In this document: positions 28,585 to 36,507 of the stretch, in pieces
How the letters are laid out: the number at the start of each line of letters is the position of its first letter
How positions within the stretch are numbered: the stretch's first letter is position 1
NCBI GenBank assembly: GCA_947503835.1
Contig: CANNFM010000013.1
Coordinates: 124,001-188,000 of the forward strand
Length of the DNA stretch: 64,000 nucleotides
Direction: 5' to 3'
Source: an uncultured Aquimarina sp.
GTDB lineage: Bacteria > Bacteroidota > Bacteroidia > Flavobacteriales > Flavobacteriaceae
Made by a program: the position numbers and the translations under genes
The notes under the pieces: generated by a model
The model's database searches: none
Seen by the model: the letters and a program-made list of their open reading frames with translations, nothing else
Told to the model about the DNA's origin: nothing

Positions 28585-29478
28585 ATGAAAAATTTAAAAA
28601 CTATATTTTTTGTACTAGCACTATCATTTGTAGTACAAGCCACAGCTCAACAAGATCCTCATTTTAGTCTCTATAAATATAATATGAATGTTATATCACC
28701 TGCCTATGCAGGTACTAATGGAAGCCTAGAAGCCATGTTTGGTGTTCGTAGTCAATGGGTAGGTATACCAGATGGCCCTGAAATCCTTAATTTTAATATA
28801 AACTCGCCCATAGGTAAGAATGTTGGAGTAGGGTTGAGCATTATTAATGATCAGGTTTTTGTTTTAGAAGAAACACATTTATATGCCGATTTTTCATATA
28901 AAATACAGGTAGGTAACGATTTAAATTTATATGCGGGTGTTAAAGCAGGAGGAACATTCTTAAATGTTGATCTTAATGCTTTAGATATTGATGATGATCC
29001 TCTATTTGCTGAAAATGTAAGCAATTTTAATCCTAATATAGGGGTAGGTTTCTATTTGAAAGCACCTCAATACTATGTTACTTTATCAGCTCCGTCTTTA
29101 CTCAAAAATGATAGGTTCGAGAGAGAAGGGGTAGTCCCTGTATCGGCTAGTGATGATGTATCCTTTTTCTTAGGAGGAGGAGGTGATTTTGTAATTAGCA
29201 GATCGCTTGATAATACATTTAAGTTACGTCCATCTACGTTAATAAGAGCAGTAAATGGATCTCCTATATCTATCGATCTCACCGCATCGGGAGTGTTTAA
29301 TGATCGTTTCGAACTGGGAGCAAACTATCGATTAGATGAAAGTGTTACTTTCTTTATTACCGCTGGCTTTATAGATAGTGTGCTTCATTTTGGATACGCA
29401 TACGAATATACCACTACCGATGTGGGTACATATAATAATGGAACTCATGAAATCATAATGAAACTAAAACTAAAATAA
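28585..29478 (+). CDS. PorP/SprF family type IX secretion system membrane protein (second copy)
   Basis: 297 residues from the ATG at 28585, which I prefer over the in-frame ATG at 28516 because it gives a proper signal peptide (MKNLKTIFFVLALSFVVQATAQ-like, cleavage near residue 21) and leaves the intercistronic stem-loop non-coding. Family marks: QDPHFSLYKYN, SPAYAGTNG, RSQWVGIPDGP, followed by a beta-barrel with a KLKLK end. It is only distantly similar to the copy at 12780, which fits one dedicated partner per type B cargo (known for SprF/SprB; inferred here). It has no OmpA companion, unlike the first cassette. Two terminator-like hairpins follow. Confidence 0.92.
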   Translation: MKNLKTIFFVLALSFVVQATAQQDPHFSLYKYNMNVISPAYAGTNGSLEAMFGVRSQWVGIPDGPEILNFNINSPIGKNVGVGLSIINDQVFVLEETHLYADFSYKIQVGNDLNLYAGVKAGGTFLNVDLNALDIDDDPLFAENVSNFNPNIGVGFYLKAPQYYVTLSAPSLLKNDRFEREGVVPVSASDDVSFFLGGGGDFVISRSLDNTFKLRPSTLIRAVNGSPISIDLTASGVFNDRFELGANYRLDESVTFFITAGFIDSVLHFGYAYEYTTTDVGTYNNGTHEIIMKLKLK

Positions 29479-29531
29479 TGGGCTATGGATTAATAATATA
29501 AACTGATTGTACTATGTACAATTAGTTGTAC

Positions 29532-29715
29532 GATGCATTTTGACGATGTGTTTACTTAAACCCCCTGTTGTTAGGGGTAATTTCGGGGGGTTTTAAATTT
29601 AGATTGTAGTTATAAAATATAAGTTGCTTGTTATTTGAATAAGCGGCTATAAAGATGCATTTGACGATGTGTTTACTTAAACCTCCCGTTATTAGGGGTA
29701 ATTGCGGGGGGTTTT
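29532..29715 (+). repeat. Duplicated 62 bp unit carrying a hairpin terminator
   Basis: 29532-29594 and 29654-29715 are near-identical copies starting GATGCAT and ending in GGGGGGTTTT. Each folds as AAACCCCC/GGGGGTTT (29558-29565 with 29586-29593; the second copy 29679-29687 with 29706-29714, with a G-T pair), followed by T residues. They are probably tandem terminators for the second PorP/SprF gene. Confidence 0.7.
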
Positions 29716-29887
29716 CTTTTAAAAATAAAAACTGAATGATTGTTTTTTTGCTATATGATAATGTAATATTGAAATTTAAGTGTTTTTTAAATCTAAATTG
29801 ATTGTGATAGAGATTAGTTTTATCTGCGCTAAATGATAAAATATATTTTCTGCCACAAGGTTTAGATACATTAAATGGATTGTTTGG

Positions 29888-29924
29888 AAGCTGCCTTATG
29901 TTTATGATTTGGCAGCTTTTTTTT
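29888..29924 (+). terminator. Intrinsic terminator with no gene directly upstream
   Basis: A perfect 8 bp stem AAGCTGCC/GGCAGCTT (29888-29895 with 29911-29918) with a 15 nt loop, followed by an eight-base T-run. It sits about 410 bp after the last coding gene, behind two other terminators, so it may end a short untranslated transcript. Confidence 0.6.
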
Positions 29925-29961
29925 ATTAAAAAATAGGAGATGTTTTTATATTTTAGCAATT

Positions 29962-30618
29962 ATGTTAGATATAAAGCTTATAGAATATTTAGAATCATTT
30001 CTCACTCCACGACGATTAGGTTTATATGAAAAGGTCTTAAATCATAGAACCAATCATTTTACGGTTGCTATCGAAGACGTTTATCAATTACATAATACCA
30101 GTGCTGTAATACGAAGTTGTGACGTTTTTGGGATTCAGAACGTACATGTGATCGAAGAGGTGAATATAAAACGAATCGATAGAGAAATTGCTATGGGAGC
30201 CCAGAAATGGGTTGATGTTAATAGGTATCCAACAACTAATGAGTGTTTAAATAAGTTAAAGAGTAAGGGGTATCAAATAGTGGCCACAACGCCTCATGAT
30301 GATTCTAAAGTACTGCAAGATTTTGACGTAACAAAACCTTCTGCTTTTTTCTTCGGAAGAGAGCAGCAAGGATTAAGTGATGCGGTACTAAAAGAAGCCG
30401 ATTGTAAGCTACATATTCCTATGGTTGGTTTTACCGAAAGCCTCAATATTTCTGTTTCTGCAGCTATTACGCTACAATATGTCACTTCAGAATTAAGGAA
30501 AACAGATTTGACATGGCAATTATCAGAAGAAGAAAAATTGCAAAAACGGTTGGAGTGGGCTAAGAAAGCAATCAAAAGTCATGAACAAATTATTGCTAGA
30601 TATCATGAAAATAAGTAA
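29962..30618 (+). CDS. trmH: TrmH-family tRNA/rRNA 2'-O-ribose methyltransferase (SPOUT)
   Basis: 218 residues, close to TrmH of other bacteria (about 220-230). The SPOUT knotted-fold motifs are in order: motif 1 with N45 and R51 (HNTSAVIRSCD), motif 2 FGREQQGLSD at 131-140, motif 3 IPMVGFTESLNISVSAAI at 152-169. The N-terminus TPRRLGLYEKVLNHRT and the basic C-terminal helix are typical of TrmH, which methylates the 2'-O of G18 in tRNA using S-adenosylmethionine. A TATATTTT element just upstream may be the -7 box. The 3' flank is a heptamer array. The family call is firm; Gm18 specificity is inferred from resemblance to TrmH rather than to RlmB, which carries an extra N-terminal domain absent here. 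Confidence 0.88.
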   Translation: MLDIKLIEYLESFLTPRRLGLYEKVLNHRTNHFTVAIEDVYQLHNTSAVIRSCDVFGIQNVHVIEEVNIKRIDREIAMGAQKWVDVNRYPTTNECLNKLKSKGYQIVATTPHDDSKVLQDFDVTKPSAFFFGREQQGLSDAVLKEADCKLHIPMVGFTESLNISVSAAITLQYVTSELRKTDLTWQLSEEEKLQKRLEWAKKAIKSHEQIIARYHENK

Positions 30619-30622
30619 CTTC

Positions 30623-30734
30623 CTAACACCTAACACCTAACACCTAACACCTAACACTTAACACCTAACACTTAACACCTAACACTTAACACCTAACACT
30701 TAACACCTAACACTTAACACCTAACACTTAACAC
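30623..30734 (+). repeat. Heptamer tandem array, unit (C/T)TAACAC, 16 copies
   Basis: 112 bp of exact 7 bp periodicity filling nearly the whole gap between the methyltransferase stop (30618) and the next start (30743). The first five units begin with C; afterwards C- and T-starting units alternate strictly to the end, where two T units occur together. So a 14 bp unit has been amplified on top of the 7 bp unit. Confidence 0.95.
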
Positions 30735-30742
30735 TTAATAGT

Positions 30743-31108
30743 ATGGTTACATGGTTCGAAATTCCGGTTACAGATATGGTTAGAGCTAAAGCTTTTTACG
30801 AAAAAGTTTTTGACATCGAAATGAATGTGCAACAAATGGATGGTATTACGATGGGTTGGTTTCCTAATACAAATCAGACAGGAGTTGCTACAGGTACATT
30901 AATTGATGCAGGAGAACATTATAAACCGAGTAGTGATGGAGTATTGGTTTACTTTTCTTGTGAAGACGTTTCAAATGAAATAGGAAGGGTAGAAGGAGCA
31001 GGAGGTAAAGTCGTTTCTGATAAAAAACAAATCTCTGAAAGTAATGGATATATGGCCTACTTTATTGATTCTGAAGGAAACCGAATTGCGCTTCATTCTT
31101 CGAAATAA
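30743..31108 (+). CDS. VOC (glyoxalase/bleomycin-resistance fold) family protein
   Basis: 121 residues, one VOC domain made of two beta-alpha-beta-beta-beta halves. It begins MVTWFEIPVTDMVRAKAFYEK, the usual VOC opening, and ends YMAYFIDSEGNRIALHSS, with the metal-site glutamate likely in DSEGN. The related flavobacterial proteins have no proven substrate; some VOC members are dioxygenases, isomerases or antibiotic-binding proteins. It follows the methyltransferase gene across the heptamer array, so it may share its transcript, and is closed by a strong terminator at 31171-31224. Substrate not assignable from sequence. Confidence 0.88.
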   Translation: MVTWFEIPVTDMVRAKAFYEKVFDIEMNVQQMDGITMGWFPNTNQTGVATGTLIDAGEHYKPSSDGVLVYFSCEDVSNEIGRVEGAGGKVVSDKKQISESNGYMAYFIDSEGNRIALHSSK

Positions 31109-31170
31109 ATTAATGTAAATTTGATATAAGAAAATCACGTCAGTTCGAGTGCTTAGACTTTAGGATAAGT

Positions 31171-31224
31171 GTATCGAGAACAGTGATTTTTAGATCAAAA
31201 AATCAATTCTCGATACTATTTTTT
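31171..31224 (+). terminator. Long two-part hairpin terminator after the VOC gene
   Basis: The outer 10 bp stem (31171-31180 with 31207-31216) encloses an inner 8 bp stem (31184-31191 with 31198-31205), followed by a T-run. The outer arm CTCGATAC is a common flavobacterial interspersed palindrome core. Confidence 0.8.
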
Positions 31225-31362
31225 TACTTTGTTCCAAAAACCACTCCATTAGATTTGTTCAAGTAAAATTAACAATTTAAAAACGGAAAAGATACACTAT
31301 CAAATAACTCGTATTGAAGGTTTTTTGAACTTTAGAGTATTTACATCGAAACTTAGGTCAAG

Positions 31363-32127
31363 TTATTTCCTGTCTAAAATCTTATACTCTTCATAACATT
31401 CACTGATGGCATCTAGTATTTGAAGATCATTAGCAAATTTTATAAAATCGACAGAGTAATTGCAATTTCTAAGAATCTCATCAATATCTAAACGATCTAC
31501 TTGTAATAGTGCCATTAAAGTAGCACGATCAAATTTGGTTTCAAGAAGATTTCTGATTTTATCGTCTTTCTTCATTTTACGCAACTTACGCAACTCTTTA
31601 GATCGTTTGCTAAACGTATTGTATAAAAAATCTGCAGGATTAAATATTGCACCAAGTACTTTGTTAACCGCTCCCGGCTGTTTGCTACCACCTTCATAAC
31701 CAGAATTTAACCCAGAAATGCTATAGCGATAATTATTATACACAGGGATTCTTTTGGCATCAATTTCGAGATACCCGGTGAGTTGAACATCTGCTACAAC
31801 GACTTCTTCTAAGGCTATACCTAGTTCGGTTATTTTAATTTTAACAGCACCAAACTTGACCCAGTCATTGGTTACTCTAACTCTTAGTGGTTTATATCCA
31901 ATATATGAAAAGTACAAGGTATCGTTTACTTTTGCCTGAATGGAAAAATCTCCTTCCTTATCGGTAATGGTACCAATCACCTGGCTAAGATTTACGATAT
32001 GCACATTTTCAAGTTTCTGATCGGTCGACGCGTTCAGTACCTTACCTGTTACGATCTCAGAGTCTTCAACCTGCGAATAGGTAGTTATACCCGTAAATAA
32101 TAATATGTATAATAATATTCTTTTCAT
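31363..32127 (-). CDS. Secreted protein with carboxypeptidase-regulatory-like (CarboxypepD_reg) domain
   Basis: 254 residues from the ATG at 32127, which gives a clean signal peptide (MKRILLYILLFTGITTYSQ); an earlier in-frame ATG at 32163 would place 12 residues before it. Residues about 25-100 form a CarboxypepD_reg-like beta-sandwich (VTGKVLNASTDQKLENVHI, then GTITDKEGDFSI and SYIGYKPLRV), the N-terminal extension domain usually seen on TonB-dependent receptors and surface proteins. The remaining 150 residues are charged and helical with no family I recognise. Probably periplasmic or outer-membrane associated. The function of such stand-alone proteins in Bacteroidota is unknown. Confidence 0.82.
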   Translation of the reverse strand: MKRILLYILLFTGITTYSQVEDSEIVTGKVLNASTDQKLENVHIVNLSQVIGTITDKEGDFSIQAKVNDTLYFSYIGYKPLRVRVTNDWVKFGAVKIKITELGIALEEVVVADVQLTGYLEIDAKRIPVYNNYRYSISGLNSGYEGGSKQPGAVNKVLGAIFNPADFLYNTFSKRSKELRKLRKMKKDDKIRNLLETKFDRATLMALLQVDRLDIDEILRNCNYSVDFIKFANDLQILDAISECYEEYKILDRK

Positions 32128-32205
32128 ATAGTATATGACGTTCAGTTTATAGTATAATAACATAAAAACCGCGCCAAAATCATAATACTAGGATAATATA
32201 TAGAT

Positions 32206-33987
32206 TTATCTGCGATCACTACGTTTTCTACGATCTCTTCCTCTATCACCGCCGCTTCTGCTACCTCTATCTTCGTTAGAATCGAAACGTTTTTTACCTT
32301 TTGGTTTAAATCCATCGCTTCTGCGTTTTCCTTTAAAACCACCGCCACTGCCGCCATTATCACGACGACGACGTCCTCCTCGGCTACGACCAGAATCTTT
32401 GGAAATTTCTACATTGACCTTTCTTCCTTCCATTTTGAAATCTTCAAAAACAGATAGTACTCTTTCTTGATATTCTGAATTAGTGTTAAAGAAAGAAAAG
32501 CTTTCTTTAACATCTACTCGGCTTAGAGAGTCACCTCCTAGCTCTAGTACTTCTTTAAGGAAATCTTTTAAGGTCATCCAATCAAATCCATCTTTCTCTC
32601 CTACATTAATAAAATAGCGAGTACTACCATCACTATTATAAGAATCACCTTCTCTATCCCCGCCAGAAGCATTAAGATCTCTAGATTTTTTATAATAATT
32701 ATGAAAGCGAGAAAATTCTACAGAAAAGAATTTTTTAATTAATTCTTCTTTAGAAAATTCTTCTAAAACCTCATTAATTGAAGGCAAATAGCTATCGATT
32801 TCATGATTTATTTCTGCTTTTCCTATGTCACTAGCTAAGTGAAATAATTGTACTTGACAGATTTCTTCACCACTAGGAATTTCTTTTTTCTCAAAGCTTT
32901 TCTTAATGATTCTCTCAACAGACTTTATTTTTCTTACCTCACTTTTAGAAACAATTACCATAGAAACGCCACTTTTTCCGGCACGTCCTGTTCTCCCACT
33001 TCGGTGAGTATAGGTTTCTATCTCATCCGGTAATTGGTAGTTAATAACATGTGTGATGTCATTTACATCTATTCCACGAGCGGCAACATCTGTGGCAACT
33101 AACATTTGTATTTGTCGATTTCTAAAGCTCTTCATCACCAAATCTCTTTGATTCTGACTTAAGTCTCCATGTAATGCCGCTGCATTGTATCCATCACCGA
33201 TAAGATTTTCTGCTACTTTTTGAGTATCTCTTTTGGTACGACAAAACACTACAGAAAAGATATCTGGATTAGCGTCTGATAATCGTTTTAGAGCAGCATA
33301 GCGATCTCTAGAATTTACTACATAATATTCATGAGATACGTTTTCTGATCCGGTATTTTTATGTCCAACAGTAATTTCTACTGGGTCATGCATAAAACGT
33401 TTTGCAATAGTAGAGACTTCTCTAGGCATAGTTGCAGAGAAAAGCCATGTGCTTTTTTCCTTGGGAGTATCGGCTAAAATCGCACTAATATCCTCATAGA
33501 ATCCCATATTAAGCATCTCATCGGCTTCATCTAATATGCAATAATCAATATTGGTAATATCTACCATTTTACGATTAATCATATCTTGCATACGCCCAGG
33601 AGTAGCAACAATAATTTGTGCTCCACGCTTGATCTCTTTTGCTTGATCCATAATACTGGCACCTCCATAAATTGCTACAGTACGTAATCCGGGAATATAT
33701 TTTGAGTAATTTTTAAGTTCATTTGTAATTTGCAAACATAACTCACGAGTAGGAGAAAGTATTAATCCTTGAGTTATTTTGCTTTTACTATCTATTTTTT
33801 CGATTAAAGGGAAACCAAAAGCTGCAGTTTTTCCAGTTCCGGTTTGTGCAAGAGCTACAATATCCGTATCCTTGTCAAGTAAAATAGGAATGGCCTTTTC
33901 TTGTACTTCACTGGGGGTTTCAAATCCCATATCATTCACAGCCTTTATTATGGCTTCTCCTAGACCTAATTCTTCAAATTTGTTCAT
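32206..33987 (-). CDS. DEAD-box RNA helicase with DbpA-type RNA-binding domain and RG-rich tail
   Basis: 593 residues from the ATG at 33987. Motifs: Q motif (F4 and Q29), Walker A AQTGTGKT at 48-55, PTREL at 79-83, TPGR at 129-132, DEAD at 153-156, SAT at 184-186, and HRSGRTGRAG near 330. A DbpA-like RNA-binding domain lies at about 455-535 (RYFINVGEKDGFDW), and an arginine/glycine-rich basic tail at 540-593. It is expected to unwind short RNA duplexes with ATP in ribosome assembly or cold-shock RNA metabolism, as the DeaD/CsdA/DbpA group does; the exact RNA target cannot be told. A TACCTTTG promoter box lies on this strand at 34013-34006, giving a short leader. Confidence 0.94.
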   Translation of the reverse strand: MNKFEELGLGEAIIKAVNDMGFETPSEVQEKAIPILLDKDTDIVALAQTGTGKTAAFGFPLIEKIDSKSKITQGLILSPTRELCLQITNELKNYSKYIPGLRTVAIYGGASIMDQAKEIKRGAQIIVATPGRMQDMINRKMVDITNIDYCILDEADEMLNMGFYEDISAILADTPKEKSTWLFSATMPREVSTIAKRFMHDPVEITVGHKNTGSENVSHEYYVVNSRDRYAALKRLSDANPDIFSVVFCRTKRDTQKVAENLIGDGYNAAALHGDLSQNQRDLVMKSFRNRQIQMLVATDVAARGIDVNDITHVINYQLPDEIETYTHRSGRTGRAGKSGVSMVIVSKSEVRKIKSVERIIKKSFEKKEIPSGEEICQVQLFHLASDIGKAEINHEIDSYLPSINEVLEEFSKEELIKKFFSVEFSRFHNYYKKSRDLNASGGDREGDSYNSDGSTRYFINVGEKDGFDWMTLKDFLKEVLELGGDSLSRVDVKESFSFFNTNSEYQERVLSVFEDFKMEGRKVNVEISKDSGRSRGGRRRRDNGGSGGGFKGKRRSDGFKPKGKKRFDSNEDRGSRSGGDRGRDRRKRSDRR

Positions 33988-34005
33988 ATAAATAAAAATA
34001 AGCCG

Positions 34006-34013
34006 CAAAGGTA
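34006..34013 (-). promoter_or_regulatory. Promoter -7 box for the DEAD-box helicase
   Basis: TACCTTTG read on the reverse strand matches the Bacteroidota TAnnTTTG element and lies 19 bp before the start codon. No clear TTG -33 box at the normal distance. Confidence 0.4.
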
Positions 34014-34201
34014 CGGTTTATTATCTGTCTATAATAATAACGAGATACTTATTATAGTGTTGCAAAATAGCGAATAGCGAATAATGAATACAAGATGTTA
34101 TAAATTGGACCGTATTGATACTTTTTTTACATTTTTTTTGAGGATTGAATAACTAAAAATTGAAAGTTAAGGACAATATTAATTAGGGTTTGTGATTGTA
34201 G

Positions 34202-34231
34202 TTGATATTTTTAATTTCCCTAAAATATCAA
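34202..34231. terminator. Stem-loop after the glutamine cyclotransferase gene
   Basis: A perfect 10 bp AT-rich stem (34202-34211 with 34222-34231) with a 10 nt loop, 2 bp beyond the stop of the gene on the reverse strand. It has no U-tract and is AT-rich, so a weak terminator at best. Confidence 0.4.
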
Positions 34232-34233
34232 AT

Positions 34234-35283
34234 CTATTTAACAACTTCAATTTCAAAAAGTTTATCCCAATTTTTACCGGTCACAAATAACTGTTTTGTG
34301 TCCTTTTTATAGGCAATACCATTGAGAACATCTAAATCTTGATGCTGACTTACTTTTTTTCGTAATCCAGACAGGTTAATAACGGCTTCTAATGCACCAT
34401 TTTTAGGGTTAATAATGGCAATTCCGTCTTTTTGCCAGGTATTCGCATATATTTTACCATCGATCCATTCTAATTCATTAAACTTAGATTTTACACCTTT
34501 ATTAGTGGTTACCTCTATATAGTCTTTTTCTGCAAGTGTTTTTGCGTCAAGAATCCAAATTTTCTCTGTGCCATCACTTTTATAAATATGTTCTCCATCG
34601 TTACATAAGCCCCAACCTTCTTTACTTTTGTTATAGGCAAAACTTCCAGTTTTTTTCATGGTGCTTAAATCATATATAAATCCTTCTTTAGCAAGCCAGG
34701 TTAGTTGAAAAATTTGATTATTTAATATGGTGATTCCTTCGGCAAAATACTCTTTAGATACCTCTATTTTTGTGAGAACTTCTCCTGTTTTATAATTTAC
34801 CTTTCTTAAGGAAGATTTTCCTTTTTTTCCTGTGCTTTCATAAATGGTGTCCCCAGAAAACTCTAACCCCTGAGTAAAAGCTTGTTTGTCATGAGGGAAT
34901 TCTGCAATAATTTTATATGAATATAGTTTGGGTGATTTGTTATTTAAGAATGTGATTTTTTTGGTAATTGTGTCTACATTTCCATCATAAAACACCTGTG
35001 CTTTTAAAGTGTTGCGACCTAGTTTTTCATCATCAATTTTTTCTTCAAAACTATAATCAACTGTAGAAGGAGTTGTTTTGTTGTTTAAAATATAGGTAAC
35101 AGAATCAATGGTTATACCTTCTTTATTTTTTATGGTAGCTTTTAATGTTTCTCCAAGCTTAAATATGGTCTGATTATTTTCTGTTAGTATTGAAAAATAC
35201 TTTTTTTTCTTCTCTTGATTACTTCCGCAAGAAAAAAGGGTTAAGCCTAATATAATGATGATTAAGGAGTTATAGATCTTCAT
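34234..35283 (-). CDS. Glutaminyl-peptide cyclotransferase, lipoprotein
   Basis: 349 residues. A lipoprotein signal ends in the lipobox FSCG (cysteine at about 19). Residues about 20-105 form an Ig-like domain (KLGETLKATIKN). Residues about 110-349 are the glutamine cyclotransferase five-bladed propeller (PHDKQAFTQGLEF, YESTGKKGKSSLRKVN, LTWLAKEGF, WGLCNDGEHIYKSDGTE, LNGIAYKKD). The enzyme converts N-terminal glutamine of peptides to pyroglutamate. This fits Bacteroidota biology, where many exported proteins expose Gln after signal-peptide cleavage at A-Q (that link is inference). Single gene, followed by a weak hairpin; it is divergent from the SRP RNA gene. Confidence 0.9.
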   Translation of the reverse strand: MKIYNSLIIIILGLTLFSCGSNQEKKKKYFSILTENNQTIFKLGETLKATIKNKEGITIDSVTYILNNKTTPSTVDYSFEEKIDDEKLGRNTLKAQVFYDGNVDTITKKITFLNNKSPKLYSYKIIAEFPHDKQAFTQGLEFSGDTIYESTGKKGKSSLRKVNYKTGEVLTKIEVSKEYFAEGITILNNQIFQLTWLAKEGFIYDLSTMKKTGSFAYNKSKEGWGLCNDGEHIYKSDGTEKIWILDAKTLAEKDYIEVTTNKGVKSKFNELEWIDGKIYANTWQKDGIAIINPKNGALEAVINLSGLRKKVSQHQDLDVLNGIAYKKDTKQLFVTGKNWDKLFEIEVVK

Positions 35284-35337
35284 TTTGATAATTTAATTTA
35301 GAGCAAGATATTTATTTTAATTGGGTTTAAAAAATCG

Positions 35338-35367
35338 TTGTTTTATCTACTAAAGATCGTATCTTTG
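35338..35367 (+). promoter_or_regulatory. Consensus Bacteroidota promoter of the SRP RNA gene
   Basis: TTG at 35338-35340, a 19 bp spacer, and TATCTTTG at 35360-35367: an exact match to TTG-N19-TAnnTTTG. The RNA 5' end predicted from folding (35372) lies 5 bp downstream. Confidence 0.8.
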
Positions 35368-35371
35368 CATC

Positions 35372-35465
35372 GGCAAGTCCTACACAACTAGCTCCTGTTG
35401 AATCCTCCAGGGCGGGAACGCAGCAAAGGTAGACGGTTGTAGCAGTGTGATGTAGGTAGCTTGCC
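35372..35465 (+). ncRNA. ffs: Signal recognition particle RNA, small bacterial type
   Basis: About 94 nt. The ends pair (GGCAAG at 35372-35377 with CTTGCC at 35460-35465; CCTACA with TGTAGG further in), and the apex carries the conserved SRP domain IV: the symmetric loop, the GGCGGGAACGC helix with a GGAA-type tetraloop, then AGCAAAGGTAG. It binds Ffh to target membrane and exported proteins. Seven T residues follow directly (35466-35472), making the terminal helix plus T-run the terminator. Confidence 0.93.
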
Positions 35466-35555
35466 TTTTTTTGTGCCTTTTATTTTGGTAAATGCACACT
35501 CAAATAATGTCTGATAAATCTAAATTCTTTAGTCTAAATTCGTAAATCATAATTG

Positions 35556-35563
35556 TATATTTG
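35556..35563 (+). promoter_or_regulatory. Promoter -7 box immediately before the SDR gene
   Basis: TATATTTG ends 5 bp before the start codon at 35569. With Bacteroidota spacing, transcription would begin at or next to the ATG, so the mRNA may be leaderless. The -33 region lacks an exact TTG. Confidence 0.45.
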
Positions 35564-35568
35564 CGGAT

Positions 35569-36390
35569 ATGAGTTCAGATCAAAACCCAACAGTCGTTTT
35601 AATTACAGGAGGATCCTCGGGGATAGGAAAATCTATAGGTGCATATCTAACCAATAAAGGATATATCGTTTATGGTACTAGTCGTAATCCTGAAAAATTC
35701 ACAAACTTCGAGCCCTTCGAACTTCTCCAGTTAGATGTTGCTGATACGAATAGTATAGCATCTGCTGTCGAGATAATTGAAAAAAAACATGGACGACTAG
35801 ATGTATTGATTAATAACGCTGGTGCCGGAATTATGGGACCCATAGAAGAAGTGCCCGAAGAAGAGATTGTAAAAAACTTTACAACCAACTATTTTGGACC
35901 GGTAAATGTTACCAAAGCAGTTTTGCCATTAATGCGAAAGCAAAGAGAAGGCTTGGTTATTAATATAACGTCTATTGCGGGTTATATGGGACTTCCGTAT
36001 AGAGGAATTTATAGTGCTTCTAAAGCGGCGCTGGAAATCACAACAGAGGCATGGCGAATGGAACTGAAAGATTTTAATATTGAAATGACAAATGTTGCCC
36101 CAGGTGATTTTGCTACCAATATTGCGGCAGGGCGCTATCATGCTCCCGTAGTAAATGGCTCTCCTTACGAACAAATCTATGATAGGACTTTAAAATTAAT
36201 GAATGATCATGTTGATGCAGGTAGTGATCCTATGGAGATGGCAAAAGTTGTATTTAATATTATAAAAACTAAAAAACCAAAAGTTCGATATAAAGTAGGT
36301 GCATTTATGCAGAAATTCTCTATCGTTTTAAAACGAGTTTTACCAAGTAAAGTATATGAGAAATTGTTAATGAATCATTATGAATTATAA
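35569..36390 (+). CDS. Short-chain dehydrogenase/reductase (SDR) family oxidoreductase
   Basis: 273 residues, classical SDR. Nucleotide-binding TGGSSGIG at about 14-21 with R39 (YGTSRNPEKF) at the position favouring NADP(H); NNAGAG at about 84-89; catalytic Ser in NITSIAG (about 138), Tyr and Lys in YSASK (about 151-155). The C-terminal part (KPKVRYKVGAFMQKF) resembles the retinol-dehydrogenase/DltE-like group of SDRs. The substrate is not predictable. Monocistronic between the SRP RNA gene and transaldolase. The promoter box sits almost on the start codon. Confidence 0.9.
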   Translation: MSSDQNPTVVLITGGSSGIGKSIGAYLTNKGYIVYGTSRNPEKFTNFEPFELLQLDVADTNSIASAVEIIEKKHGRLDVLINNAGAGIMGPIEEVPEEEIVKNFTTNYFGPVNVTKAVLPLMRKQREGLVINITSIAGYMGLPYRGIYSASKAALEITTEAWRMELKDFNIEMTNVAPGDFATNIAAGRYHAPVVNGSPYEQIYDRTLKLMNDHVDAGSDPMEMAKVVFNIIKTKKPKVRYKVGAFMQKFSIVLKRVLPSKVYEKLLMNHYEL

Positions 36391-36507
36391 CATCTTTTAT
36401 GTTAAGAAATAATTTTATATTCAATTAACGAAAGATCTTATTAATCCACGACGATTATTTTTATATTCGTGCACTCATAAAAAGACATAAAATTTAAACA
36501 CAACAAC

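Larger units (their letters stand above)
29479..29961. other. 483 bp gap rich in terminator-like structures, no gene
   Basis: Contains a duplicated unit of about 62 bp, each copy with a terminator-like hairpin, and a third hairpin with a long U-tract at 29888-29924. No convincing coding sequence on either strand; the reverse frame across 29552-29959 translates the C-rich hairpins and poly-T tracts and has no family resemblance. A small RNA ending at 29924 is possible. Confidence 0.5.

Noticed and set aside
29552..29959. 135-codon open frame on the reverse strand
   Set aside because: It reads through duplicated terminators and poly-T tracts and yields N/K/F/P-rich sequence without domain character.
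30623..30734. Telomere-type repeat marking a replicon end
   Set aside because: The unit resembles plant-type telomere heptamers only in length and CTAA content. It lies inside a continuous gene order with coding genes on both sides.
32142..32363. 73-codon frame on the reverse strand at the helicase C-terminus
   Set aside because: It is an out-of-frame reading of the RG-rich tail, which is low-complexity in all frames.
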